Source: Solirubrobacterales bacterium
GTDB taxonomy: Bacteria; Actinomycetota; Thermoleophilia; Solirubrobacterales; Solirubrobacteraceae
NCBI GenBank assembly: GCA_027451345.1
Contig: DAIDJO010000128.1
Coordinates: 1-39,193, forward strand
DNA: 39,193 nucleotides
Direction: 5' to 3'
The notes under the pieces are model-generated. The model had not been told where the DNA came from. It made no database searches and saw nothing but the letters and a program-made list of their open reading frames with translations. Shown here in pieces: positions 18,934 through 27,340 of this stretch. Position numbers and translations under genes: made by a program. Each line of letters starts with the position of its first letter. Positions within the stretch are counted from its first letter, which is position 1.

Positions 18934-20144
18934 CTGAACGTGACCGTGTAGGAGTAGGTGTTGTTGGAGAGGTTCTTCTCGAGGGGGACCTTGTCCACCT
19001 TCGCCACCACGGTGTACGGCGCCCCGGTCGGCGGGCGGGTCGGGAGCACGACCGTGCAGGTGGCCGTGCCGCCCGTGGGGATCGTCGGGATCATCGAGCT
19101 GGCGTGGATGCCGGTGCCGCGAATCGTCACCGAGCAGCCGACATCGTTCTCCGGCGTCTGTCCCGTGTTGATCACCCCGAGAGCCCAGTTCCCGGCCAGC
19201 GACGCGACGACGTTGTTGTTCCCGGTCGGGCTGAGCGTGACCCCGGCCACGTTGACGGAGGTGAGCGCGTCACCGTGCTGGAGGTTCGGCTGCTCGTTGT
19301 TGATGTTCGCCTGAGCCGTCGAGAGTTGCGCCCCGATCTTGTCGGCGATCCAGGTGGTGTTCAGCCAGCCGAGGTCCGGCACGATCTGGCCCCCGTAGAT
19401 GGGCTGGCCGGAGCCGCCGCCGACCGGGATCCCGGCGTGGTGCAGCGCGCTGGCGAGGTCCGGTCCGGTGAACGTCTTGTAGAGCACGTCGGAGGCGTAG
19501 AGCAGGGAGGTGCCGAGCGAGATCTCGTAGATCGCGTTCTTGCTCGTCGCCTTGCTCGCCGCCTGCTGCGCGTAGTTGGCGATCAGCAGCAGGCCCCGCT
19601 GGCGGAGCGAGAGCACGTTGACCAGCGAGGACTGGGCGGCCCCCATCTGGCTCGGAACCTGCAGCCGTTGCGCGTGGGCGAGGTCGGCCCGCGCGTTCTG
19701 CTCGATCCCGGTCAGGTCCTGCGTGATCGAGTTGAGCTTCCCGCTGGCGAGGTCCCGCAGGGCCCGCCGGGCGTTCGCGGTCGAGCCGCTGGCCAGCTGG
19801 TACGCCGCCGCGTTGTAGTTCTTCAGCGCGTCGGTCGTCGCGCTCGCGCTGCAGCTGTGGATGAGCAGCGCCATCGCGATCACGATCACGACCACCGCGC
19901 CGGCGGCGATGAGCCGGCGTGTCTGCACCTCCTGCTGATGCGGGCCGCGGGGCGGCCGACCGGTCCCGCCCGCGGCGCGACGCGCGCCCGCCCGAGGTGG
20001 GCGACCCGAGCTGGGTGGGCGTCGTGAGGCCGGGCGGGGCGGCGGCTCGTCGACGACGTCGAAGAACGACAAGAGGTGTTCCGGCTCCTTGCGGGGTCGT
20101 TTAGGCGGGAACCAGTAATAGCGGCTATCCCATGGCCAGGGCAA
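18930..20144 (-). CDS. Membrane-anchored protein with extracellular CARDB-like domain
   Basis: I do not recognise a named family. The 404-aa product has a Pro/Arg-rich cytoplasmic N-terminus (about 1-75), one membrane helix (about 78-98, AAGAVVVIVIAMALLIHSC) and an extracellular helical region (about 105-300) rich in Ala/Gln/Asn. The C-terminal beta-rich domain (about 315-404), with NWALGVINTGQTPENDVGC and a NLSNNTYSYTVTF end, resembles CARDB/Ig-like adhesion modules. The TTG start at 20144 is the only start codon after the preceding in-frame stop that keeps the N-terminal motif; it lacks a good ribosome-binding site. Its stop overlaps the promoter of the next gene on the same strand. Confidence 0.65.
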   Translation of the reverse strand: MPWPWDSRYYWFPPKRPRKEPEHLLSFFDVVDEPPPRPASRRPPSSGRPPRAGARRAAGGTGRPPRGPHQQEVQTRRLIAAGAVVVIVIAMALLIHSCSASATTDALKNYNAAAYQLASGSTANARRALRDLASGKLNSITQDLTGIEQNARADLAHAQRLQVPSQMGAAQSSLVNVLSLRQRGLLLIANYAQQAASKATSKNAIYEISLGTSLLYASDVLYKTFTGPDLASALHHAGIPVGGGSGQPIYGGQIVPDLGWLNTTWIADKIGAQLSTAQANINNEQPNLQHGDALTSVNVAGVTLSPTGNNNVVASLAGNWALGVINTGQTPENDVGCSVTIRGTGIHASSMIPTIPTGGTATCTVVLPTRPPTGAPYTVVAKVDKVPLEKNLSNNTYSYTVTFS

Positions 20145-20271
20145 CTTCGCAAGCGCCTATGCATGCGAGACGTCTCGCGCCTGCCGCGCAGGGACGCGCT
20201 CGGAGGACCCGAACAACCATTCACACGTGAGAGCGAGCCAGCTTCCGACCAACGCCCTCGGCGAGGAGCCG

Positions 20272-21987
20272 ATGGCGCTCAGCGCCTCGCGCGCGGACAC
20301 CCGCCGGCACGCCCGGGACGCCGGAGAGGATCTGACCCGCGCGCTGCCGACGCGGCGCGACGCCGCGGACCCGGAGGAGGCGGCGATCGTGCTGGACCGC
20401 TACCGCCTCACCAAGCGCCTCGGCAGCGGCGCCTTCGGCACGGTGTGGTCCGCGCGGGACGAGCGGCTCGACCGCGACGTGGCGATCAAGATCCTCCCCC
20501 GCGAGCGGGTGATCCCCGCCCGCTTCGAGCGCGAGGCTCGGGCGGCCGCCCGCCTCCAGCACCCGGCGATCGTCACGCTGTACGAGGCGGCGGTGGATGA
20601 CGAGGGCGCCTACCTCGTCTCCGAGCTGGTGCGCGGGCGAACGCTCGACGCGCTGCTCGAACGGGGCCGACTCTCGGACCGCGAGATCCTCGAGATCGGC
20701 GTGGCACTCTGCGATGCCCTCGCCCACGCCCATCGCCAGGGCGTCATCCACCGTGACGTCAAGCCCTCCAACATCCTCGTGCCGAGCCGCAGCGCCGGGT
20801 CCGGCGACCGGGCCAAGCTCACCGACTTCGGCGTCGCCCACGTGATCGGCGGCGCCACGCTGACCCGCACGGGGGACGTCGTCGGCACCGCGGCCTACAT
20901 GGCTCCCGAGCAGGCCGACGGGCGCGAGGTCGGCCCGGAGGCCGATCTCTATTCGCTGGCGCTCGTCCTCTACGAGGCGCTCACCGGGGTCAATCCTCAG
21001 CTCGAGGGTCGTCGCCGCCGCCGCACCACGACCTTTGTGCCTCCGCTCCGCCGCCAACGCCGCGACCTCAGCCGGCGACTCGCGGCCGGCATCGACCTCG
21101 CCCTCTCGGCGCGGGCCCACGACCGCGGCGGTGTGCTCGACCTGCGGGCGACGCTGCTGCACTCCCTCGACGAGGCCGACGACACGCCCGGCGTCGTCGC
21201 CCCGGGCCGGCACGGTCAGCTGGACGAGGACGGCTGGGACGACGACCGGTTCGATGCGACCTGGCGAGCGCCGGCGGCCACCCCGGCGCTGCGGCTGTTC
21301 GGCGCCGTGCCCTCGCAGCGCGATGACCCCGGTGATGCCGGCCCGCTGGCCGGCATCACGGCCGGAGCGCTCGCGGGCGGATGGCTCCCGCGCGCGGCCA
21401 ACGCGGCCGGCGCCGCGCTCGGCACCGTCTGGCTCACCTCCCACCTCTGGCGCCACGCGCCGGTCCCCCCGGCCCTCGCCGCGCTCGTCACGGCGATCGT
21501 CGCCCTGGTCGTGCCCCTGCTCGGCTCGCTCGTCACGGCCGTCGCCCTCGGCGCCGTGTCCCTGGCGGCCGCGGTTCCCGCCGTCGTGGCCGCGGTCGGC
21601 CACCGCTGGTGGCAGCGGGCGCTGTTCGCCGCGCTCGGCCTCTGCGTCCTCGTCGGCGTCGGCCGCGCGACCCACCATGACCTCTACTGGTCGCCGCAGC
21701 GGATCCCGCCGCACCACGCGCTCGAACTGGCGGTGGTCGGGGTGTGGGCGGCCGCGGCCGTGCTCCAACCTCTGCTCCGGTTCTCGCGCCTCCCGCTGCT
21801 GCATCTGTTCCTCTGCGTGGCGTGGTCGGTCGGGCTGGTCGTCGGGGTGCAGGCGGTCGGGCTGCGCCCCCCCGTCGGTGAGCTCCCCGGTGCGCTCGTC
21901 GGGTTCGTGATCGTGGCGTGGCGCCCGATCCTCGATCTCATTGATGAAACGCGCCGCGCGACGGGTATCCATAGCGGCGTCTCGTAG
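20272..21987 (+). CDS. Ser/Thr kinase with C-terminal polytopic membrane domain
   Basis: A eukaryotic-like Ser/Thr kinase fused to a multi-pass membrane region. Kinase hallmarks are present: the GSGAFGTVW glycine loop, VAIK lysine, HRDVKPSN catalytic loop, DFG in LTDFGVAH and APEQADG. The activation segment contains TLTRTGDVVGTAAYM. After about residue 350 there are roughly six hydrophobic segments instead of the single helix plus PASTA repeats of PknB. I use ATG 20272 (GAGGAG precedes it, though only 3 nt away); GTG 20227 is an alternative. It is the first gene of the block containing fhaA, fhaB, pstP and pknB and may fill the place of PknA. Substrates are unknown. Confidence 0.85.
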   Translation: MALSASRADTRRHARDAGEDLTRALPTRRDAADPEEAAIVLDRYRLTKRLGSGAFGTVWSARDERLDRDVAIKILPRERVIPARFEREARAAARLQHPAIVTLYEAAVDDEGAYLVSELVRGRTLDALLERGRLSDREILEIGVALCDALAHAHRQGVIHRDVKPSNILVPSRSAGSGDRAKLTDFGVAHVIGGATLTRTGDVVGTAAYMAPEQADGREVGPEADLYSLALVLYEALTGVNPQLEGRRRRRTTTFVPPLRRQRRDLSRRLAAGIDLALSARAHDRGGVLDLRATLLHSLDEADDTPGVVAPGRHGQLDEDGWDDDRFDATWRAPAATPALRLFGAVPSQRDDPGDAGPLAGITAGALAGGWLPRAANAAGAALGTVWLTSHLWRHAPVPPALAALVTAIVALVVPLLGSLVTAVALGAVSLAAAVPAVVAAVGHRWWQRALFAALGLCVLVGVGRATHHDLYWSPQRIPPHHALELAVVGVWAAAAVLQPLLRFSRLPLLHLFLCVAWSVGLVVGVQAVGLRPPVGELPGALVGFVIVAWRPILDLIDETRRATGIHSGVS

Positions 21988-22046
21988 CATGAGGGGTTGG
22001 ACACGCAGGATCTCCGTCAACGACCGAAACCGGCCTGCCAAACCAG

Positions 22047-22823
22047 ATGCCCGTCCTCAAGAGTCTCGAGAACATGATCGCCGGAGTGGTCGAGGGCACG
22101 TTCAGCCGTGTCTTCCGCTCCGAGGTGCGACCCGTCGAGATCGCGCGCAAGCTTGCGCGCGAGATGGAGGAGCATCAGTACGGGACGCTCGCGCGCACCT
22201 ACGTGCCGAACGAATACCGGGTCTACCTCTCGCCGCATGACCGAGACCGCTTCGCGAGCTATGAGGACGCGCTCGCCGACGAGCTCGCCGGTTACCTGCT
22301 CGAGCACGCCCGTCGCGAGCGCTTCGCGCTCCTCTCCCGACCGGTGATCGAGTTCGAGACCGACAGCCGCCTGCGGCTGGGGGAGTTCGGGATCGAGACG
22401 GCGGTGGTGACGCCGGAGGAGGAGCCGGAGCCGGAGCCGCCTCGCGCGCCCGCGCCGGAGCCCGAGCCGGTGGGCCGCACGATGGTGTTCAGCGCCGCTC
22501 AGCGTCTCGCCGAGCCGCTCGAGCCGCCGCCCGCCGCCCGAACCCAGCGCGCCGTCCTGATCTACGGGGGCCGTCGCCTGATGGTCGCGCCGCGCGGTGC
22601 GACGCTCGGACGCAGTCGCGAGTGTGAGATCGTGATCGACGACGCCAACGTCTCCCGGCGCCACGCCGAGCTGCGCCCGCGGGGCGCGGCGTGGGTGATC
22701 TCCGATCTGGGCTCCACGAACGGCACGCGCCTGAACGGCCGGGTGATCGCCGCTCCCGAGGTTGTGCAGGCGGGCGACGAGATCGAGGTCGGATCGTCCC
22801 TGATCACCTTCGAGCTCGAGTAA
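22047..22823 (+). CDS. fhaA: FHA-domain protein, FhaA type (DUF3662-FHA)
   Basis: A phosphothreonine-binding scaffold controlled by Ser/Thr kinases; in mycobacteria FhaA binds the peptidoglycan regulator MviN/CwlM system. The 258-aa protein has the N-terminal DUF3662 domain (about 1-115, including GTFSRVFRSEVRPVEIARKL) and a Glu/Pro-rich linker. The C-terminal FHA domain (about 170-258) has the phosphopeptide-binding residues LGRSRECEIVI, SRRHAEL and GSTNGTRLNG. No ribosome-binding site precedes the ATG. It sits between the membrane kinase and a second FHA gene in the conserved actinobacterial order. Confidence 0.92.
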   Translation: MPVLKSLENMIAGVVEGTFSRVFRSEVRPVEIARKLAREMEEHQYGTLARTYVPNEYRVYLSPHDRDRFASYEDALADELAGYLLEHARRERFALLSRPVIEFETDSRLRLGEFGIETAVVTPEEEPEPEPPRAPAPEPEPVGRTMVFSAAQRLAEPLEPPPAARTQRAVLIYGGRRLMVAPRGATLGRSRECEIVIDDANVSRRHAELRPRGAAWVISDLGSTNGTRLNGRVIAAPEVVQAGDEIEVGSSLITFELE

Positions 22824-22841
22824 CTCCGGTCCCCACCGCAG

Positions 22842-23327
22842 ATGCTGCAGCCAGTCTCCGTCGGACTCAAGTTCGGGTTCCTGATCGTCCTCTACCTGTT
22901 CCTCATGTGGGTCGCGTTCAGCACGCTCTTTGACCTGCGCCGCGGCTTCGGCGGCCGGCGCCAGGACGGTCCGCCCGTCGGTGAGGCGACGAGCATCCAT
23001 CAGACGGTCGACCCGCTCGCGATGCTCGAGGGCGACTTCGAGCCGCGGCTCGTGGTCGACCATGCCCCCGGACACGAGCCCGGCGTCGCCTACGACCTGA
23101 TGGAGCCCGTCACGCTGGGCCGTGGCAACGTCGAGCTGAAGCTCGAGGATGCCTTCGCCTCCTCCCGGCACGCGCAGATCACCCGGCAGGGCCGGGTCGT
23201 GGTGCTCGAGGACCTCGGTTCGACCAACGGCACCTATCTCAACGGGGAGGTCGTCGCCGGGCCCCAGCCCCTGCACGACGGCGACCGCATCCGCATCGGC
23301 GACTCCGAGTTCACCTACTACCAGTGA
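22842..23327 (+). CDS. fhaB: FHA-domain protein, FhaB type
   Basis: A 161-aa membrane-anchored FHA protein. It has one N-terminal helix (about 9-28, LKFGFLIVLYLFLMWVAFST) and a C-terminal FHA domain with LGRGNVELKL, SSRHAQI and GSTNGTYLNG. In mycobacteria the equivalent FhaB (FipA) recruits division proteins after phosphorylation. The short region before the FHA contains Thr residues (TSIHQTVD) that could be the phosphorylation site, as in FhaB. Its stop overlaps the next gene's open frame by 4 nt. Confidence 0.9.
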   Translation: MLQPVSVGLKFGFLIVLYLFLMWVAFSTLFDLRRGFGGRRQDGPPVGEATSIHQTVDPLAMLEGDFEPRLVVDHAPGHEPGVAYDLMEPVTLGRGNVELKLEDAFASSRHAQITRQGRVVVLEDLGSTNGTYLNGEVVAGPQPLHDGDRIRIGDSEFTYYQ

Positions 23328-23329
23328 CC

Positions 23330-24541
23330 ATGCTTCGGGCCGTCGATACCACCGTGCGCACCGATGTCGGCCGTCAGCGCCGCGGCAACGAGGATTCCAG
23401 CTACGCGAGCGCGCCCGTCTTCGTCGTCGCCGACGGGATGGGGGGAGCCCAGGCCGGCGAGGTCGCCTCGCAGATGGTCGTTCAGGCCTTCAGCGAGGGC
23501 CTGCCGTCCGACGGCACACCGGAGGAGCGCCTCTCGATCGTGGTGCAGCGGGCCAACCGCGACATCCACGCCCGCTCCCACACCGACGCCGCCAGCGCCG
23601 GGATGGGGACGACGGTGACGGCGGCCTACCTCGACGAGGATGCCGTCGTCCTCGCGCACGTCGGCGACAGCCGCGGCTACCTCCTGCGGGACGGTGAGCT
23701 CACCCGACTGACGGAGGATCACTCGCTCGTCGAGGAGCTCGTGCGCGGCGGCAAGCTGACCGAGGAGGAGGCGCTCGATCACCCGCAGCGCTCGGTGATC
23801 ACCCGCGCGCTCGGCATCGAGCCGATCGTCGAGATCGACACCTGGACCTATCCGCTGCGCCCCGGGGACGTCGTCCTGCTCTGCAGCGACGGGCTCACCT
23901 CGATGCTGAGCGAGCCGCAGGTGCAACAGATCCTGGTGGAGTCGGCGAGTCTCGGCGAGGCCGGGGATCGGCTGATCGCGGAGGCCAACGACGCGGGCGG
24001 CCGCGACAACATCACCGTCGTCCTCTTCCGCGTCGAGGTCGCGGGCGAGGCCGCCGAGGCGCTCGACCAGCCCACCATCATCGCCCCGGCCGGCGCGCCG
24101 CCGGTCGTGCGGGGCGCTCCCGCGCCGGGCGGCCGACCCACGGTGCGACGGGCGCGGGTGCAGGGCTACCGGCCCCACATGCCGCCCGGGTTCGTCCAGC
24201 CGGCGCCCCGCGAGCGGCATTTCGGCCTGCTCGGCAAGACGGTCGCAGCCCTCACCGCGCTGTTCGTCGTGCTCGCGCTCGTCGGAGCGGGCGGATACCT
24301 GGCCAGCCGCCAGCTCTACTTCCTCGGCACCGACCACCAGGGCACGGTCGTCGTGTACCGCGGATTCCCGTACGTGCTGCCGTTCGGGATCCCGCTGTAT
24401 GAGACGTTCTACGTCTCGGGGGTGCCGGCCGCCACGATCCCTGTGGACCGCCGCGCGACCTGGCTGAACCATGCGATGCGCGACCAGGGCAACGCGATCA
24501 GCATGATCAACGCCCTCGAGCTGGGCCAGATCTCGCGATGA
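23330..24541 (+). CDS. pstP: PP2C-type Ser/Thr phosphatase (PstP)
   Basis: Dephosphorylates proteins modified by the Ser/Thr kinases of the same cluster. The 403-aa protein has an N-terminal PP2C domain (about 3-240) with metal-binding ADGMGG, MGTTVTAAYL, AHVGDSRGYLLR, CSDGLT and GGRDNITVVL motifs, then a Pro-rich juxtamembrane part, one helix (about 304-326) and a short outside tail. I use ATG 23330, which gives the normal MLRAVDTTVRTDVG N-terminus; GTG 23324 overlaps the previous stop. It ends in an ATGA overlap with the SEDS gene. Confidence 0.94.
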   Translation: MLRAVDTTVRTDVGRQRRGNEDSSYASAPVFVVADGMGGAQAGEVASQMVVQAFSEGLPSDGTPEERLSIVVQRANRDIHARSHTDAASAGMGTTVTAAYLDEDAVVLAHVGDSRGYLLRDGELTRLTEDHSLVEELVRGGKLTEEEALDHPQRSVITRALGIEPIVEIDTWTYPLRPGDVVLLCSDGLTSMLSEPQVQQILVESASLGEAGDRLIAEANDAGGRDNITVVLFRVEVAGEAAEALDQPTIIAPAGAPPVVRGAPAPGGRPTVRRARVQGYRPHMPPGFVQPAPRERHFGLLGKTVAALTALFVVLALVGAGGYLASRQLYFLGTDHQGTVVVYRGFPYVLPFGIPLYETFYVSGVPAATIPVDRRATWLNHAMRDQGNAISMINALELGQISR

Positions 24542-25848
24542 GGGCGCGGAACTGGGAGCTGTTCGGCCTCATCCCGGCGGCGCTGCTCCTCTCCGCGGGC
24601 TTCGCCGCCGTCTACATCCAGCGGTCCAACCAGCTCTCGACGGTCTCGCTGGTCTACGGCGCGATCTTCCTCGGGCTCTGCCTGGCCGGGCACATCTTCG
24701 TGCGCATCACCCTGCCGCACGCCGACCCGTTCATCTTCCCGCTCGTGGCGGTGCTCGCCTGCTTCGGGATCGTCATGGTCTACCGCATCGACGGGGCCAC
24801 GGTGGCCCGCCTGCAGGCGCAGTGGTTCGTCTTCGGGCTGGTCCTGTTCGCCGGCACCGTGCTCCTCTTCCGGGACTACCGCAAGCTCGAGAACTACCGC
24901 TACCTGATCATGATCGGCTCGCTGGTGCTGCTCGTGCTGCCGCGGGTCCCGCACCTCGGCGAGCAGGTCAACGGCGCGTACCTGGCGATCCACCTGCCGG
25001 GGATCTCCTTCCAGCCGACCGAGTTCGGGAAGGTCGGCCTCGTGATCTTCCTCGCCTCCTACCTGCGGGACCACCGGCAGGCGCTCGCCTCCGGGCGCCG
25101 GATCCTGGGCTACCGCGTGCCCCCGCTCAAGCACCTCGGGCCGCTGCTCGTCCTCTGGGGCGCGGCGATGCTGGCGCTCATCCTCCTGCATGACATCGGC
25201 TCGTCGCTGATGTTCTACGGCGGCCTGCTCGCGATCCTCTACGTGGCCACCGATCGGATCTCCTTCGTCATCGTGGGGATGCTCGCCTTCGCCGGCGGCG
25301 CCTGGTACCTGGGCACGCACATTCCGCACATCAACGCGCGCGTGCAGGACTGGCTGCACCCGTTCGACCCCAAGCTGTACGGGGTCTTCGGCGGCTCCTA
25401 CCAGCTCGCCAACGCGCAGTTCGCGATGGCCGCGGGCGGGCTGTTCGGCCAGGGCTTCGGACACTCCCTGATCACCGTCCCCGGCTCGAACTACCTGTTC
25501 ATCCCGGTCCCGGACACCGACATGATCTACTCGATCATCACCAGCGAGCTCGGCCTCTTCGGCGCGGCCGGCCTGCTCGTCGTCTACGTGTTGTTCGTGG
25601 CCCGCGGCTTCAAGACGGCGATGCTCGCCCGCGACTCGTTCTCGAAGCTGCTCGCCGTCGGCCTGTCCTCGGTCGTCGCCATCCAGGTGTTCGTGATCGT
25701 CGGCGGGGTCACCCGCGTGATCCCGCTCACGGGCGTGCCGCTGCCCTTCGTCTCCTACGGCGGCTCGTCGATCCTCGCCAACTCGGTGCTCGTCGCGCTG
25801 CTGCTGCTCATCTCCGATCGGGCCCGCCGCCCCACCCCCGCGGCGTGA
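24538..25848 (+). CDS. SEDS peptidoglycan glycosyltransferase (RodA/FtsW family)
   Basis: A polytopic membrane enzyme that polymerises lipid II into glycan strands with a partner class B PBP. The 436-aa protein has about ten helices; conserved family residues appear in ISFQPTEFGKVGLVIFLASY, LLHDIGSSLMFYGG, and the GFGHSLITVPGSNYLFIPVPDTD loop, with a VPLPFVSYGGSS C-terminal motif. Its start overlaps the pstP stop (ATGA) and pbpA follows after 16 nt. In actinobacteria this position is usually called RodA; the motif pattern alone does not separate RodA from FtsW, so no symbol is given. Confidence 0.92.
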   Translation: MRARNWELFGLIPAALLLSAGFAAVYIQRSNQLSTVSLVYGAIFLGLCLAGHIFVRITLPHADPFIFPLVAVLACFGIVMVYRIDGATVARLQAQWFVFGLVLFAGTVLLFRDYRKLENYRYLIMIGSLVLLVLPRVPHLGEQVNGAYLAIHLPGISFQPTEFGKVGLVIFLASYLRDHRQALASGRRILGYRVPPLKHLGPLLVLWGAAMLALILLHDIGSSLMFYGGLLAILYVATDRISFVIVGMLAFAGGAWYLGTHIPHINARVQDWLHPFDPKLYGVFGGSYQLANAQFAMAAGGLFGQGFGHSLITVPGSNYLFIPVPDTDMIYSIITSELGLFGAAGLLVVYVLFVARGFKTAMLARDSFSKLLAVGLSSVVAIQVFVIVGGVTRVIPLTGVPLPFVSYGGSSILANSVLVALLLLISDRARRPTPAA

Positions 25849-25864
25849 GCCGGGGCCTGCCGCG

Positions 25865-27340
25865 ATGAACCGCGCGATCGTCCGCCTGTTCGCCGTGGTG
25901 ATCCTGCTCTTCACGGTCCTCGTCGTCTGGACCTCGCGCTGGACCGTGTTCGGCGCCACCGCGCTCGATCACAACCCGCTGAACAAGCTCGCCTTCTTCG
26001 CCTCGGAGAAGGTCAAGCGCGGGGCGATCCTGGCGGACAACGGCGAGGTGCTCGCCCGGTCGGTGCGGGCCAGCGACGGTCTGTGGCGGCGGATCTACCC
26101 CCAGCGCTCGCTGTTCGCGCAGACGATCGGCTACTACTACCCGGGGTCGGGTCGCTACGCGGGGCTCGAGCTCGCCCGGACGGCGGCGCTGAAGGGCCTG
26201 CAGAACCCGCTCACGAACCTGTTCGGCTCCTTCAACGGCGTGCCCACGGTGGGTGACGACGTCTACACGACGCTCGACCCGAAGGCCCAGTCGCTCGCCC
26301 GTCAGCTGCTCCAGGCGGCCATCACGCGCGACCATGCGCTCTCGGGCTCGGTGGTTGCCATCGTGCCCCAGACCGGCGCGGTGAAGGTGCTCTTCTCGTT
26401 GCCCACCTACGACGACCAGCACCTGAGTGGCTGCCAGCCCCCCGGCTGCAGCCAGTTCTTCGACGCCACCCAGGGCCGGTACCCCCCCGGCTCGACCTTC
26501 AAGCTGGTCACCACCACCGCGGCGATGAACAGCGGCAAGTTCACGCCCAACTCGACGCTCGCGGGACCCTCGCCGCTGATGGTGTCCGGTCAACCGCTGC
26601 ACAACGACGGCGACGTCAGCTATCCGCCGAGCACGACCCTCACCGAGGCGCTCACCTACTCGATCAACACGATCTACGCCCAGGTCGGCCAGGACGTCGG
26701 TGGCCGGCTGATGCAGCAGTACATGGAGCGCTACGGCTTCTACTCCATCCCTCCGCTCGACTATCCCGCCAACCAGATGGCGGCGAGCGGCGAGTTCTTC
26801 TCGCCGCACACGTGCTTCGGGAACCGCCGGACGGAGATGCTGCCGGTCACCAGCTCGTGCGTCGATCTGGGGCGCACCTCGATCGGGCAGGCCAACCTGG
26901 CGGTGACGCCGCTGCAGATGGCGATGGTCGTCTCGGCGATCGCCAACCGCGGCCGGTTGATGCAGCCGCGCCTCACGAGCCGGGTGATCAACAGCGCGGG
27001 TCAGACCGTGCAGACGATCCGGCCGCAGCTGTATGACCAGGTGATGAGACCGCAGATCGCCATCGAGCTGCAGCAGATGATGCGCCACGTGGTCGAGGAG
27101 GGAACCGGTCAGGCCGCCAACCTCGGCGGGCTCAACATCGGCGGCAAGACGGGTACGGCCACCGACTACACCAGGAACGGCGTGGAGTACGACGACGCGT
27201 GGTTCGTCGGCTTTCCGGAGAGTGACCCGAGGATCGCCGTGGCGGTCGAGCTCACCGACATCCCGAACGGCTACGGCGGGACGTACGCCGCCCCGATCGC
27301 CGCACAAGTGATAAAGACTCTCCTGGCGGAACATCAATGA
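25865..27340 (+). CDS. pbpA: Class B penicillin-binding protein (PbpA type)
   Basis: A transpeptidase that crosslinks peptidoglycan with the adjacent SEDS enzyme. The 491-aa protein has an N-terminal membrane helix (about 4-24), a dimerisation/pedestal domain and a transpeptidase domain with STFK (Ser210 catalytic), SIN (266-268) and KTG (428-430). It lacks PASTA repeats. A CFGNRRTEML segment with nearby cysteines (CQPPGCSQ near 190-197) may form a disulphide. The stop overlaps pknB (ATGA). pbpA between the SEDS gene and pknB is the usual actinobacterial order, but the pknA normally found here is absent. Confidence 0.93.
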   Translation: MNRAIVRLFAVVILLFTVLVVWTSRWTVFGATALDHNPLNKLAFFASEKVKRGAILADNGEVLARSVRASDGLWRRIYPQRSLFAQTIGYYYPGSGRYAGLELARTAALKGLQNPLTNLFGSFNGVPTVGDDVYTTLDPKAQSLARQLLQAAITRDHALSGSVVAIVPQTGAVKVLFSLPTYDDQHLSGCQPPGCSQFFDATQGRYPPGSTFKLVTTTAAMNSGKFTPNSTLAGPSPLMVSGQPLHNDGDVSYPPSTTLTEALTYSINTIYAQVGQDVGGRLMQQYMERYGFYSIPPLDYPANQMAASGEFFSPHTCFGNRRTEMLPVTSSCVDLGRTSIGQANLAVTPLQMAMVVSAIANRGRLMQPRLTSRVINSAGQTVQTIRPQLYDQVMRPQIAIELQQMMRHVVEEGTGQAANLGGLNIGGKTGTATDYTRNGVEYDDAWFVGFPESDPRIAVAVELTDIPNGYGGTYAAPIAAQVIKTLLAEHQ

